A stretch of 17,512 bases of DNA from DATJWY01 sp035500775 (GCA_035500775.1 DATJWY010000324.1:1-17512), one strand, 5' to 3'; counted from the stretch's first letter, positions 1 to 7,645 are shown. A program made the numbers and translations. Notes: generated by a model from the sequence alone, not told the origin.

Positions 1-78
1 GGGCCACGCTTGAACGCGGGCGCGCTTCAGGCCATGTCATATCCCTCCCGTGAGCAGCAGGCATCGGACCAGTTCGCC

Positions 79-888
79 ATGACCAACGAAGAACGCGACA
101 TCATCGCCCGCTACATCGCGCGGGTAGGCGGCGCCCCGGCGCAGCAGGGGTTCACGGGCGGCAGCGTGCCCGCCACCACAACGCCCCTGCCGCCGGTCGA
201 CCAGGAGGCGGATGCCTTCATCGCCGAGCAGTTCCAGCGCTACCCGGAAGCCCGCTACCGGATGACGCAGACCGCGTTCGTGCAGGAAGCGGCGCTGGCC
301 GAGGCGCAGAACCGGATCCAGCGCCTGCAATGGGAGTTGCAACAGGCGCGGCAGCAGGCGGCGCAGGCGGCGCAGCAACCGCGTGGCGGCGGCTTCTTCG
401 GCGGCCTGTTCGGCGGCGGCCAGCGCGCCCAGGCGCCGGGCTACCAGCAGGCGCCGCAGTACCAACCCCCGCCGCCGCAATCCGCGCCGGGCTATCCCCC
501 CGCCATGATGCAGCGCGGCGGCTCCGGCTTCCTCGGCTCGGCCCTGACCACGGCGGCGGGCGTCGCCGGCGGCGTGCTGGCGGCGGACGCGATCAGCAGC
601 ATGTTCAGCGGGTCGCATGGCGGCATGTTCGGCGGCGGCGCCGTTCCCGGCGGCGAGACGATGAACGAAACCGTGATCAACAATAATTACGGCGCGGGCG
701 CGGCGCCGAACGACCCTTGGGCCGGCGCCGGCGCGGCCCCCGACCCGTCATTCCAGGACAATGGCCAGGGCAATGGCGGCGACCCCTGGGCCGGCGGCGG
801 ACAGGCCGATGCCCCCGCCCCGGATGATTTCAGCGGCGGCGGCGCGGATTGGGGCGACCAGGGCGGCTCCAGCGACGATTTCATCTGA
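79..888 (+). CDS. DUF2076 domain-containing protein
   Basis: Uncharacterised protein of the DUF2076 type. The ATG at 79 gives a 269-residue product beginning MTNEERDIIARYIARV, which matches the usual N-terminus of the family; an in-frame ATG at 34 and a TTG at 10 would add residues that do not look conserved. Order of segments: an N-terminal helical part (about 1-75), a Gln/Ala-rich coiled-coil-like stretch (about 75-115), a Gly/Pro/Gln-rich linker with GGFFGGLFGGG, a short hydrophobic Gly/Ala segment (SALTTAAGVAGGVLAADA) typical of the family, and an acidic Gly/Asp/Trp-rich tail with repeated DPWAG motifs. No enzymatic motif is visible. It lies alone, followed by a strong hairpin. The family is often annotated as periplasmic or membrane-associated, but I see no clear signal peptide. 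The family call is good; the role is unknown. Confidence 0.8.
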   Translation: MTNEERDIIARYIARVGGAPAQQGFTGGSVPATTTPLPPVDQEADAFIAEQFQRYPEARYRMTQTAFVQEAALAEAQNRIQRLQWELQQARQQAAQAAQQPRGGGFFGGLFGGGQRAQAPGYQQAPQYQPPPPQSAPGYPPAMMQRGGSGFLGSALTTAAGVAGGVLAADAISSMFSGSHGGMFGGGAVPGGETMNETVINNNYGAGAAPNDPWAGAGAAPDPSFQDNGQGNGGDPWAGGGQADAPAPDDFSGGGADWGDQGGSSDDFI

Positions 889-902
889 CAGTCATCTGAT
901 GC

Positions 903-934
903 CGTTTCGCGGAAGCTCCGGCTTCCGCGAAACG
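903..934 (+). terminator. Strong perfect hairpin after the DUF2076 gene
   Basis: A perfect 14-bp stem (903-916 pairing with 921-934) with a four-base TCCG loop begins 14 bases after the stop codon at 888. No T-run follows, so it is not a textbook intrinsic terminator. It could end transcription in a GC-rich host or protect the 3' end of the mRNA. Confidence 0.6.
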
Positions 935-1075
935 ATCCCGCGCGCCGGATAGGCCGGCAGCCAGCCGGCATGACCGCGCCGGGATCGGGGCGGAACCGCG
1001 CCCGGGCGTGCGGCCGAACTTGTCCAGCGCTGGCGACGCAGGCACTCTGTCGCGAATGCCGCCCAGGACTTCGCG

Positions 1076-1678
1076 ATGTTCGAAACCCGCCCTCGGCTGA
1101 TCCTCGCCAGCGCCTCCCCTACCCGCCGCGCCCTGCTGGAAGTGGCGGGCGTTCCGGTCGAAATCCGTCCGGCCGCGGTGGACGAGGAGTCGATCAAGCA
1201 CGCCGCCCGCGCCGAGGATGTGGCCCCGGAACAGACGGCGCTGCTGCTCGCCGACATCAAGGCCAAGCGCATCCGCGAGCCGGATGCCCTGATCATCGGC
1301 GCCGATCAGCTGCTCGTCTGCGAGGGGACCTGGTTCGACAAGCCGGCCGACCTCGCGGCGGCCGAGGCACAGTTGCGGGCGCTGCGCGGGCGCACCCACA
1401 CCTTGCACACGGCCGTCGTCTGCGTGCGTGACGGCACGCGGATCTGGCAGCATGTCGCCACGCCGCGCCTCACGATGCGGGATTTCTCCGACGCCTTCCT
1501 CGAATCCTACCTGCGCGCGGAGGGCGAGGCCCTGCTCGGCTCGGTCGGTGCCTACCGGATCGAAGGCCCCGGCATTCAGCTTTTCGATGCGATTGAGGGC
1601 GAGCATAGCGCGATCCTCGGCCTGCCGCTGCTGCCGCTGCTCGGCTTCCTGCGGCAGCACGGGGCCTTGATTAGCTAG
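1076..1678 (+). CDS. maf: Maf family nucleotide pyrophosphatase
   Basis: House-cleaning nucleoside triphosphate pyrophosphatase of the Maf/HAM1 superfamily. It hydrolyses non-canonical or modified NTPs to the monophosphate and pyrophosphate in the cytoplasm. The 200-residue length is usual. The N-terminal signature LASASPTRRALL (residues 10-21), the IIGADQLL segment with Asp77, FDKP with Lys89, and GSVGAYRIEGPG (155-166) followed by EGEHSAILGLPL are all present. The ATG at 1076 is preceded by CAGGA at 1064-1068, with 7-base spacing. In many alphaproteobacteria a maf gene of this type sits near aroE, coaE and dnaQ, but those are not seen here. It is probably transcribed alone, with a hairpin behind it. 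The exact nucleotide preference cannot be read from sequence. Confidence 0.9.
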   Translation: MFETRPRLILASASPTRRALLEVAGVPVEIRPAAVDEESIKHAARAEDVAPEQTALLLADIKAKRIREPDALIIGADQLLVCEGTWFDKPADLAAAEAQLRALRGRTHTLHTAVVCVRDGTRIWQHVATPRLTMRDFSDAFLESYLRAEGEALLGSVGAYRIEGPGIQLFDAIEGEHSAILGLPLLPLLGFLRQHGALIS

Positions 1679-1686
1679 AGCCCCAT

Positions 1687-1712
1687 CGGTTCGGATAGCC
1701 CCATCTGAACCG
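1687..1712 (+). terminator. Hairpin after maf
   Basis: A 10-bp stem (1687-1696 with 1703-1712, one G-T wobble) with the loop AGCCCC begins 8 bases after the maf stop. No T-run follows. It is probably a terminator or 3'-end stabiliser for maf. Confidence 0.5.
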
Positions 1713-1740
1713 GTCAAGGCGCTCGCGAAAACAAGGAGCC

Positions 1741-1780
1741 GGGGCCTGATCGCGGCATCCGCCCGCACCGATCAGACCCC
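1741..1780 (+). promoter_or_regulatory. Inverted repeat in the CoA-transferase leader region
   Basis: GGGG-C-CTGATCG at 1741-1752 pairs with CGATCAG-A-CCCC at 1769-1780, giving 11 pairs, one mismatch and a 16-base loop. It lies about 60 bases before the CoA-transferase A start. It could be part of the leader, a second terminator for maf, or an operator. The sequence does not decide between these. Confidence 0.35.
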
Positions 1781-1792
1781 GGGACGACAATC

Positions 1793-1820
1793 AAACGGTT
1801 CCTGGCAAACGGTTCCTGGA
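1793..1820 (+). repeat. 14-bp tandem duplication
   Basis: Two adjacent copies of AAACGGTTCCTGG(C/A), at 1793-1806 and 1807-1820, differ only in the last base. They end just before the ribosome binding site (GGGGGAG, 1830-1836) of the CoA-transferase A gene. They may be a slippage duplication or a double regulator site. Confidence 0.6.
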
Positions 1821-1841
1821 CCGTAGAACGGGGGAGAAAGA

Positions 1842-2558
1842 ATGGCCGCCGAAAAAATCTATTCCGACGCGGGCACGGCGCTCGCGGGTCTGCTCAGGGA
1901 CGGCATGACGATCATGTCGGGCGGGTTCGGCCTCTGCGGCATCCCCGCTGCCCTGATCGACGCGATCCGCGACAGCGGCGTGCGCGACCTGACCATCATC
2001 TCCAACAATGCCGGGATCGACGATGTGGGGCTCGGCCGCCTGCTGGCCACCCGGCAGGTGCGCAAGATGGTCAGCTCCTACGTGGGCGAGAACAAAACCT
2101 TCATGCAGCAATACCTGTCGGGCGAACTCGAGATCGAGTTCAATCCGCAGGGCACGCTGGCCGAGCGCATCCGCGCCGGCGGCGCCGGCATCCCCGCCTT
2201 CTTCACACGCACCGGCGTCGGCACGCTGGTCGCCGAGGGCAAGGAAGTCCGGACGTTCGACGGCAAGGACTACGTGATGGAGACCGGGCTCTTCGCCGAT
2301 CTCGCGATCGTGCATGCCTGGCGCGGCGATCACGAAGGCAACCTCGTGTACCGGATGGCGGCGCGGAACTTCAATCCGGTCATGGCCACCGCCGCGCGCG
2401 TGACGGTCGCCGAGGTCGAGGAACTTGTCGATAACGGCGCGATCGATCCCGACCACATCGTCACGCCGGGCATCTTCGTGCAACGCCTGATCGAGGTGCG
2501 CGGCGGGACGAAATATATCGAGCAGAGAACGACCCGCAAGCGCCCGGAAGCAGCCTGA
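1842..2558 (+). CDS. scoA: 3-oxoacid CoA-transferase subunit A
   Basis: Alpha subunit of a class I CoA-transferase. With subunit B it moves CoA from succinyl-CoA (or a similar donor) to acetoacetate or another 3-oxo acid, feeding ketone-body or fatty-acid carbon into the TCA cycle. The 238-residue length is normal. The CoA-binding glycine motif SGGFGLCGIP is at residues 26-35, SYVGENK at 79-85, and the family's typical METGLFADLAIVHAWRGD block follows. The start at 1842 has GGAG at 1833-1836 with 5-base spacing. Subunit B follows after 12 bases, so the two form an operon. The exact acid substrate (acetoacetate, 3-oxoadipate, other) cannot be fixed, but the sequence looks like the succinyl-CoA:3-ketoacid type. 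No thiolase or hydroxybutyrate dehydrogenase is adjacent. Confidence 0.92.
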   Translation: MAAEKIYSDAGTALAGLLRDGMTIMSGGFGLCGIPAALIDAIRDSGVRDLTIISNNAGIDDVGLGRLLATRQVRKMVSSYVGENKTFMQQYLSGELEIEFNPQGTLAERIRAGGAGIPAFFTRTGVGTLVAEGKEVRTFDGKDYVMETGLFADLAIVHAWRGDHEGNLVYRMAARNFNPVMATAARVTVAEVEELVDNGAIDPDHIVTPGIFVQRLIEVRGGTKYIEQRTTRKRPEAA

Positions 2559-2570
2559 GGAAACGAAACA

Positions 2571-3227
2571 ATGGCCTGGACACGCGATGAAATGGCCGCC
2601 CGCGCCGCGGCTGAGTTGCACGACGGCTTCTACGTCAATCTCGGCATCGGCATTCCGACGCTGGTGGCGAACCACATTCCGCCTGGCATGCACATCGTGC
2701 TGCACAGCGAGAACGGCATGCTCGGAATGGGCCCCTTCCCTTACGAGGGCGAGGAAGACCCCGACCTGATCAACGCCGGCAAGCAGACCGTCACCACCCT
2801 GCCGCATTCGAGCTTCTTCGACAGCGCCGCCTCCTTCGCCATGGTGCGGGGCGGGCACATCCAGCTTTCCATCCTCGGCGCGCTGCAGGTGGCGGAGAAT
2901 GGCGACCTCGCCAACTGGATGGTGCCCGGCAAGATGGTGAAGGGCATGGGCGGGGCGATGGATCTCGTCGCCGGCGTGCCCCGCGTCGTCGTGCTGATGG
3001 AGCACACGGCCAAGGGCGAGCACAAGATCCTGAAGGAATGCACCCTGCCGCTGACCGGCAAGGGCGTCGTCAACCTGATCGTCACCGATCTCGGCGTGTT
3101 CGAGGTGGGCCGCCCCGGCCTGACCCTGGTGGATATCGCCCCCGACGTCACGGTGGAGGAAATCCGCGCCACGACCGGCGCACCCTTCACCGTGCATCCG
3201 GAGTTGGAAAAGCGCCTCGCCGCCTGA
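2571..3227 (+). CDS. scoB: 3-oxoacid CoA-transferase subunit B
   Basis: Beta subunit of the class I CoA-transferase encoded with the preceding gene. The catalytic glutamate, which forms the glutamyl-CoA thioester in this family, is Glu47 in the motif SENGMLGMGP. The upstream GIGIPTLVAN block (residues 25-34) and the later GGHIQLSILGALQV and GKMVKGMGGAMDL blocks are all intact. At 218 residues it has full family length. The ribosome binding site GAGGA (2557-2561) overlaps the stop codon of subunit A and lies 9 bases from the ATG, so the two are probably translationally linked and made in equal amounts. A perfect hairpin follows at 3259-3284. Confidence 0.92.
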   Translation: MAWTRDEMAARAAAELHDGFYVNLGIGIPTLVANHIPPGMHIVLHSENGMLGMGPFPYEGEEDPDLINAGKQTVTTLPHSSFFDSAASFAMVRGGHIQLSILGALQVAENGDLANWMVPGKMVKGMGGAMDLVAGVPRVVVLMEHTAKGEHKILKECTLPLTGKGVVNLIVTDLGVFEVGRPGLTLVDIAPDVTVEEIRATTGAPFTVHPELEKRLAA

Positions 3228-3258
3228 GGCGCGGCACACCGTCCGGCGCCATGCCCCG

Positions 3259-3284
3259 CCGCGGAGGGCCCCATCCCTCCGCGG
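3259..3284 (+). terminator. Perfect hairpin after the CoA-transferase operon
   Basis: CCGCGGAGGG at 3259-3268 pairs perfectly with 3275-3284 across a 6-base loop (CCCCAT), 31 bases after the subunit B stop. No T-run follows. It likely ends or protects the CoA-transferase mRNA and separates it from the tRNA promoter. Confidence 0.5.
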
Positions 3285-3355
3285 TCCTGCCGCCGGCCGC
3301 GCCCCGGCCGGAAAACGCCGCCCCGCAAGGGCGTGAAAAAAATGCGCCAGGCCTC

Positions 3356-3385
3356 TTGATCAGTTTCCGATCTCCGGGATATATG
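3356..3385 (+). promoter_or_regulatory. Putative promoter of tRNA-Ala
   Basis: TTGATC at 3356-3361 and TATATG at 3380-3385, spaced 18 bases (or GATATA at 3378, spaced 16), form an AT-rich island in a very GC-rich gap. They end 21 bases before the first tRNA base, which fits a short leader. This is inferred from position and composition only. Confidence 0.45.
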
Positions 3386-3406
3386 CGGCCTCCCGATCGG
3401 GACGGC

Positions 3407-3482
3407 GGGGCCATAGCTCAGTTGGGAGAGCGCCTGAATGGCATTCAGGAGGTCAGGGGTTCGACTCCCCTTGGCTCCACCA
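3407..3482 (+). tRNA. tRNA-Ala(GGC)
   Basis: A complete 76-base cloverleaf with encoded CCA (3480-3482). The acceptor stem GGGGCCA (3407-3413) pairs with TGGCTCC (3472-3478) with one G-T wobble, and the discriminator is A3479. The anticodon stem CCTGA (3433-3437) pairs with TCAGG (3445-3449) around the loop ATGGCAT; the anticodon GGC is at 3440-3442 and reads GCC/GCU alanine codons. The T-arm GGGGTTCGACTCCCC is standard. GCC is expected to be a very frequent codon in such a GC-rich genome. It stands outside any rRNA operon. Confidence 0.97.
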
Positions 3483-3503
3483 CGCCGAACCGATGCCGGG
3501 TGA

Positions 3504-4136
3504 ATGCTCGATCATCTCCATACCCTCCTCGATCACTATAGCTACGGCCTGGTTGGCTTGATCGTGGGGCTCGAGTCCATGGGACTCCCTCTTCCTGGCG
3601 AAAGCACGATCGTCGGCGCCGCGCTTTATTGCGCGACGACCGGTAGGCTGCATATCGCCGGAATCGTCGCCGCGGCGAGCCTCGGCGCCATCGTGGGCGA
3701 CAATATCGGTTTTCTGATCGGCCGCAGCCTCGGGGCACCCCTGCTCGCGCGCCATGGCGGCCGGATCGGCCTGACGCCAGCGCGGCTCCGGCTCGGCGAA
3801 TACCTGTTCCGCCACCATGGCGCGCAATTCGTCTTCTTCGGCCGCTTTATCGCCTTCCTGCGCACCTTCGCGGCGCTGCTCGCCGGGGCCAGCGGGATGC
3901 ACTGGCGGACCTTCCTGATCTTCAACGCCCTGGGCGGCATCGCCTGGACCAGCCTGTACGGCTTCGGTGCCTACACCCTGGGCAACGCGGCGAAGCGGGT
4001 CGCCGGGCCGTTCGGCACCACGCTCTGCGTGATCGCGGTCCTCTTGCTCGTCGCCGCGCTGACCTTCATCAAGCACCATGAAGGCGAACTGACACGAAAG
4101 GCGGAACAGGACATGCAGCGGGAGGCGGGACGGTGA
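3504..4136 (+). CDS. DedA family (SNARE-associated/VTT) membrane protein
   Basis: Inner-membrane protein of the DedA/VTT family, whose members act as lipid-carrier flippases (for example for undecaprenyl phosphate) or support membrane homeostasis. The 210 residues carry the family marks: LESMGLPLPGES with Glu24 and Glu33, GDNIGFLIGR with Asp66, and FFGRFIAFLRTFAALLAG (residues 111-128) with Arg114 and Arg120. Hydrophobic segments lie near 13-45, 51-75, 107-130, 137-160 and 170-190. The ATG at 3504 is only 21 bases behind the tRNA CCA, with GGGTGA just upstream, so it may share the tRNA transcript. Its stop overlaps the start of the next gene. The transported lipid is unknown; the nearby hopanoid transporter gene makes an envelope-lipid role likely. 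Confidence 0.9.
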   Translation: MLDHLHTLLDHYSYGLVGLIVGLESMGLPLPGESTIVGAALYCATTGRLHIAGIVAAASLGAIVGDNIGFLIGRSLGAPLLARHGGRIGLTPARLRLGEYLFRHHGAQFVFFGRFIAFLRTFAALLAGASGMHWRTFLIFNALGGIAWTSLYGFGAYTLGNAAKRVAGPFGTTLCVIAVLLLVAALTFIKHHEGELTRKAEQDMQREAGR

Positions 4137-4765
4137 GAGAGGACAGGATGCGGAGCCGGGTGCGGGTCCTCGCGACGGCGCTGCTCGCGATCCCGCTGCT
4201 GACGGCGGCGGCCCCGGTCACCCGCTCCATCGTCATGACCGCCCGCCCCGGCAGCGTGCTGGAGGCCGAGGCGCGCACGCTGGTGGCCGACGATCTGAGC
4301 GCGGCGAAAGCCAAGGGCGACCAGCCGCTGCTGCTGATCGGCACGGCGCGGCTCGGCGGCCCCACCCAGCCACAGGCGCTGTTCGTGCAGGTGCAGGCGC
4401 CGAGCTTCTGTGGCTCGGCCGGCTGCTCCACCACCGGCTATCTGCGCTCCCCGCAGGGCTGGAAGCAGGTGATGGACACGATCGCGGGCCCGATCCGTAT
4501 CGACTCCCGGCGCCACAAGGGCATGCACGACCTGCTGGTGCATGATCGGGATCGCTGGATCTGGAACGGAACGACCTATGTCGATACCGTGCCGGCCGCG
4601 AAACTGCCGGCGAACCGGCTGGGAACGGCGCCGTCGCCCATCCCGCCGGCTCCGGCGACTCCGGCAGCTCCGACGCCCCTGCCGGCTCCGACGGCTCCGG
4701 CAGCTCCGGCCATCCAGACGGCTCCGACGCCGTCGAATATCTCCCCCCCGCCGAAAACGCCCTGA
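4133..4765 (+). CDS. Uncharacterised exported protein with Pro/Ala-rich tail
   Basis: I do not recognise the family. The GTG at 4133 overlaps the DedA stop (GTGA) and has GGGAGG 7 bases upstream (4120-4125); an in-frame ATG at 4148 with GAGG upstream is an equally possible start and gives a cleaner signal peptide (MRSRVRVLATALLAIPLLTAAAP). Either way an N-terminal Sec-type signal is evident, so export to the periplasm is likely. The central part contains a paired-cysteine motif FCGSAGC, possibly a disulfide, and a WKQVMD...WIWNG region. The last 45 or so residues are almost only Pro, Ala and Thr, a flexible tail seen in periplasmic or wall-spanning proteins. Position between DedA and HpnN suggests an envelope role, but this is inference. 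Confidence 0.75.
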   Translation: MREDRMRSRVRVLATALLAIPLLTAAAPVTRSIVMTARPGSVLEAEARTLVADDLSAAKAKGDQPLLLIGTARLGGPTQPQALFVQVQAPSFCGSAGCSTTGYLRSPQGWKQVMDTIAGPIRIDSRRHKGMHDLLVHDRDRWIWNGTTYVDTVPAAKLPANRLGTAPSPIPPAPATPAAPTPLPAPTAPAAPAIQTAPTPSNISPPPKTP

Positions 4766-4848
4766 CGCGGCGAGGGGCAGGCGGCGACCGCGCGGACCCG
4801 TCTGCCCTGGCCTTGCGAACACAGGGGAAATCCGGGAAACCCGCCGCC

Positions 4849-7437
4849 ATGACGATCCACACCTTCCTCGCCATGCTCGCCGCGTGGTGCTCCCGCCGCG
4901 CCCTCCTGGTCGTAGCCGTCGGCCTGCTCGTCGGTGGCGGTTGCGGCCTGCTCGCTGCGAATCGTCTCGGCGTCAACACGGATACCGATCAGCTCTTCTC
5001 CGACCGCCTGCCCTGGAAGCAGCGCGAGGCGGAGATGTCGCGGCAATTCCCGCAATTCAACGACCTGATCGTGGCGGTGGTGGACGGCGCGACGCCGGAG
5101 CAGGCCGATCTGACGGCGGCTCAGCTCGCCACCGCCCTGGCCGCGGACCACGCGCATTTCCACGATGTCCGCCGGCCTGATGCCTCGCCCTTCCTGGAGC
5201 GGGAGGGCCTGCTCTTCCTCAAGAAGGATGAGTTGACCGGCCTGCTCAACCAGACCATCGACGCCCAGCCCTTCCTCGGCCAGCTCGTTGCCGACCCGAG
5301 CGCGCGCGGCCTGTTCTCCGCCCTCTCCCTGGTCGCGATGGGCGTGCAGCAGGGCCAGGCGAACCTCGCCCCCTTCAACGGGCCGCTGCGCGGCTTCGAC
5401 GCCTCGCTCGCCGCCGCGGCCGCCGGGCATCCGAAGCCGCTCTCCTGGGAACGGCTGCTGAGCGGCTCGCTCGCCAATCTGGAACCGCCCTATCGCTTCG
5501 TGCTGGCGCAGCCGGTGCTGAATTACGGCGCGCTGCAGCCCGGCGGCGATGCCACCGAGGCGTTGCGCGCGGCGGCATCGAAGCTCGAATTCGTCCGCGA
5601 CGGCTCGGCGCATGTGCACATCACCGGCTCGGTGCCACTCTCCGACGAGGAATTCGCGACCGTGGCAAAGGGCGCCGTCGCCGGGCTGATCGGCAGCGCC
5701 GTGCTGGTCGTGCTCTGGCTGTTCCTCGCCGTGCGTTCCTGGCGGCTGATCGTGCCGATGGTGCTGACCCTGGTTCTCGGCCTGTTGCTGACCACGGGCT
5801 TCGCCGCCCTGGCGGTGGGCACGCTGAACCTGATCTCGGTCGCCTTCGCGATCCTGTTCGTCGGCATCGCGGTCGATTTCTCGATCCAGTTCAGCGTCCG
5901 GTTCCGCGGGGCCCGGCTGACCCAGCCCGAGATCGAGGATGCGCTCTCCACCACGGCGGGGCGGGTCGGCATTCAGCTTCTCGTCGCCGCGACCGCCACA
6001 GCCGCCGGGTTCCTCGCCTTCGTGCCGACCAGCTTCCGCGGGGTCGCCGAGCTTGGCCTGATCTCCGGCGTCGGCATGCTGATCGCGTTCGTCTGCACCC
6101 TCACCTTCCTGCCCGCGGCGCTGACGCTGTTCCGGCCGCGCGACGAGAAGCGGCCGGTCGGCTTCACCTCCCTCGCCGTCATCGACGAGTCGCTTGCGCG
6201 GGTGAAAAAGCCGGTGCTCACGGTCTTCGGCGTGCTCGGGGTCGTCGGCCTCGCGCTGATCCCCGCGCTCAAGTTCGATGCCGATCCGCTGCACACCAAG
6301 AACCCCAAGACCGAATCGATGCGCACCCTCGCGCAGCTGATGAACAACCCGGTCACCAACCCGTTCACCATCGACATCATGCGGCCCTCGGTCGCGGAGG
6401 CCGGGGCGCTGGCGGATCAGCTCGGGAAGCTGCCGCTGGTCGGGCAAACGATGAGCCTGATGAGCTTCGTGCCGGACGATCAGCCGGCCAAGCTCGCCCT
6501 GATCGCCGACGCGGCCGGTATCCTCTCGCCGACGCTCTCCGCCACCCCCTCGGCGGCGCCGGTGACGGCCGGCGACCTCCGGCTCGCCGTGCGCCATTGC
6601 CTCGACCAGATCGAACAGGTGCTGCCGAAACTGCCGGCGAACGCGCCGCTCGTGCTTATCGCCGCGGATCTGCGCAAGCTGAGCGACGCCCCGGACGCGA
6701 CGCTGCTCGCCATGAACACGGCGCTCACACGCTTCCTGCCGCTGCAGCTCGACCGGCTGCGGAATGTGCTCGCGGCGGCGCCGGTGACGGTCGCCAGCAT
6801 CCCGGCCGAGATCGCCCGCGACTGGGTGCTGCCGGACGGGCGCGCCCGCGCCGAGATCGTGCCCGCGCCGAATGTCGGCAGCGGCCTCGGGCTGCGCGCC
6901 TTCGTCGATCAGGTGCAGGCGAAAGCGCCGGATGCCGGCGGCTCGGCGGTGACCATCGTCGCCACCAGCGAAACCATCCTCACCGCCTTCCGTGACGCGG
7001 CGCTCGGCGCACTGGCCGCCATCGCCGTCATCCTCCTGCTTGCGCTGCGGCGGATTCTGGACATGGCGCTGGTGATGGCGCCGCTCCTGCTCTCCACCGC
7101 CATGACCGTGCTCCTGGCGGTGGCGCTGCCGCTGCCGCTCAATTTCGCCAACATCATCGCGCTGCCGCTGCTGCTCGGCCTGGGCGTGTCGTTCAACATC
7201 TACTTCGTGATGAACTGGCGGGCGGGCGAGATCTCGCGCCTCGCCTCACCGACGGCGCGGGCGGTGATCTTCTCGGCGCTGACCACCGCCACCGCCTTCG
7301 GCTCGCTCGCCATCTCCAGCCATCCCGGCACGGCGAGCATGGGCTTGCTGCTGCTGCTCAGCCTCGCCTGCACCCTGGTGGCGACGCTCACCTTCGTTCC
7401 CACCCTGCTCACCGCGATGGGACCGCCGAAGAACTGA
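4849..7437 (+). CDS. hpnN: Hopanoid transporter HpnN (MMPL/RND family)
   Basis: Large inner-membrane RND-superfamily transporter of the hopanoid-biosynthesis-associated HpnN group, which carries hopanoids from the inner to the outer membrane. With the ATG at 4849 it has 862 residues, normal for HpnN; a TTG at 4813 would add 12 residues without a better ribosome site. One membrane segment lies at about 17-38, then a periplasmic domain, then a helix cluster at about 272-430 containing GIAVDFSIQFSVRFR with Asp343. A second half starts with a helix at about 454-474 and ends with a cluster at about 717-860. The matching position in the second half reads GLGVSFNIYF, so the Asp is not duplicated. 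No squalene-hopene cyclase or other hpn gene is in this window. A repeat pair follows the stop. Confidence 0.9.
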   Translation: MTIHTFLAMLAAWCSRRALLVVAVGLLVGGGCGLLAANRLGVNTDTDQLFSDRLPWKQREAEMSRQFPQFNDLIVAVVDGATPEQADLTAAQLATALAADHAHFHDVRRPDASPFLEREGLLFLKKDELTGLLNQTIDAQPFLGQLVADPSARGLFSALSLVAMGVQQGQANLAPFNGPLRGFDASLAAAAAGHPKPLSWERLLSGSLANLEPPYRFVLAQPVLNYGALQPGGDATEALRAAASKLEFVRDGSAHVHITGSVPLSDEEFATVAKGAVAGLIGSAVLVVLWLFLAVRSWRLIVPMVLTLVLGLLLTTGFAALAVGTLNLISVAFAILFVGIAVDFSIQFSVRFRGARLTQPEIEDALSTTAGRVGIQLLVAATATAAGFLAFVPTSFRGVAELGLISGVGMLIAFVCTLTFLPAALTLFRPRDEKRPVGFTSLAVIDESLARVKKPVLTVFGVLGVVGLALIPALKFDADPLHTKNPKTESMRTLAQLMNNPVTNPFTIDIMRPSVAEAGALADQLGKLPLVGQTMSLMSFVPDDQPAKLALIADAAGILSPTLSATPSAAPVTAGDLRLAVRHCLDQIEQVLPKLPANAPLVLIAADLRKLSDAPDATLLAMNTALTRFLPLQLDRLRNVLAAAPVTVASIPAEIARDWVLPDGRARAEIVPAPNVGSGLGLRAFVDQVQAKAPDAGGSAVTIVATSETILTAFRDAALGALAAIAVILLLALRRILDMALVMAPLLLSTAMTVLLAVALPLPLNFANIIALPLLLGLGVSFNIYFVMNWRAGEISRLASPTARAVIFSALTTATAFGSLAISSHPGTASMGLLLLLSLACTLVATLTFVPTLLTAMGPPKN

Positions 7438-7470
7438 CCGCACGCCCCCAGGCGCGGGGGAAAAGCAAGG

Positions 7471-7522
7471 CGAGGGGCGTCGCCCCTCGACCCCATCAAA
7501 GGCTTCGCCTTTGAAATCCATT
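7471..7522 (+). repeat. Type 1 structured intergenic repeat, left arm
   Basis: Two hairpins separated by ACCCCA: an 8-bp stem CGAGGGGC/GCCCCTCG (7471-7489) and TCAAAGGC/GCCTTTGA with loop TTC (7496-7514), then AATCCATT. The units at 15767 and 17279 have the same layout. Relative to them, one base pair in each stem is changed on both sides. It forms an inverted pair with 7551-7601, between the convergent hpnN and lysR genes, where it could act as a two-way terminator. Confidence 0.85.
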
Positions 7523-7550
7523 TCTTTCCCTGGGTTTCTCGACAGAAAAT

Positions 7551-7601
7551 AATGGTTTCCAAAGGCCTACGGCCTTTGGCGGGTCGAGGGCGGAGCCCTC
7601 G
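7551..7601 (-). repeat. Type 1 structured intergenic repeat, right arm (inverted)
   Basis: Reverse-oriented copy of the type 1 unit: stem CCAAAGGCC/GGCCTTTGG with loop TAC (7559-7579), linker CGGGT, and stem CGAGGGC/GCCCTCG with loop GGA (7585-7601). It matches 15895-15945 at 48 of 51 bases, and two of the three differences lie in loops. With 7471-7522 it encloses a 28-base AT-richer spacer. Confidence 0.85.
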
Positions 7602-7645
7602 CCTTGCCTGCTCCCGCGCCTATGAGGCCGCCCACTCCGCCACCA

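Noticed and set aside
1791..3239. Long minus-strand open frame opposite the CoA-transferase genes
   Set aside because: Both plus-strand genes have complete family motifs. The minus-strand product is His/Asp/Ala-rich with no recognisable domain.
4576..6597. A 673-codon open frame on the minus strand
   Set aside because: It is antisense to the exported-protein gene and hpnN. Its product is a charged, repetitive Arg/Gly/Glu/His-rich sequence with no domain, as expected from a GC-rich shadow frame.
7552..7590. Shared peptide MVSKGLRPLAGRG also encoded at 15896
   Set aside because: Both come from reading through the right arm of the type 1 repeat. They are not real gene starts.
7471..7601. CRISPR-like array or IS element at the repeats
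   Set aside because: Units are palindromic, few, and in inverted pairs with differing spacers. No transposase, cas gene or target-site duplication is visible.
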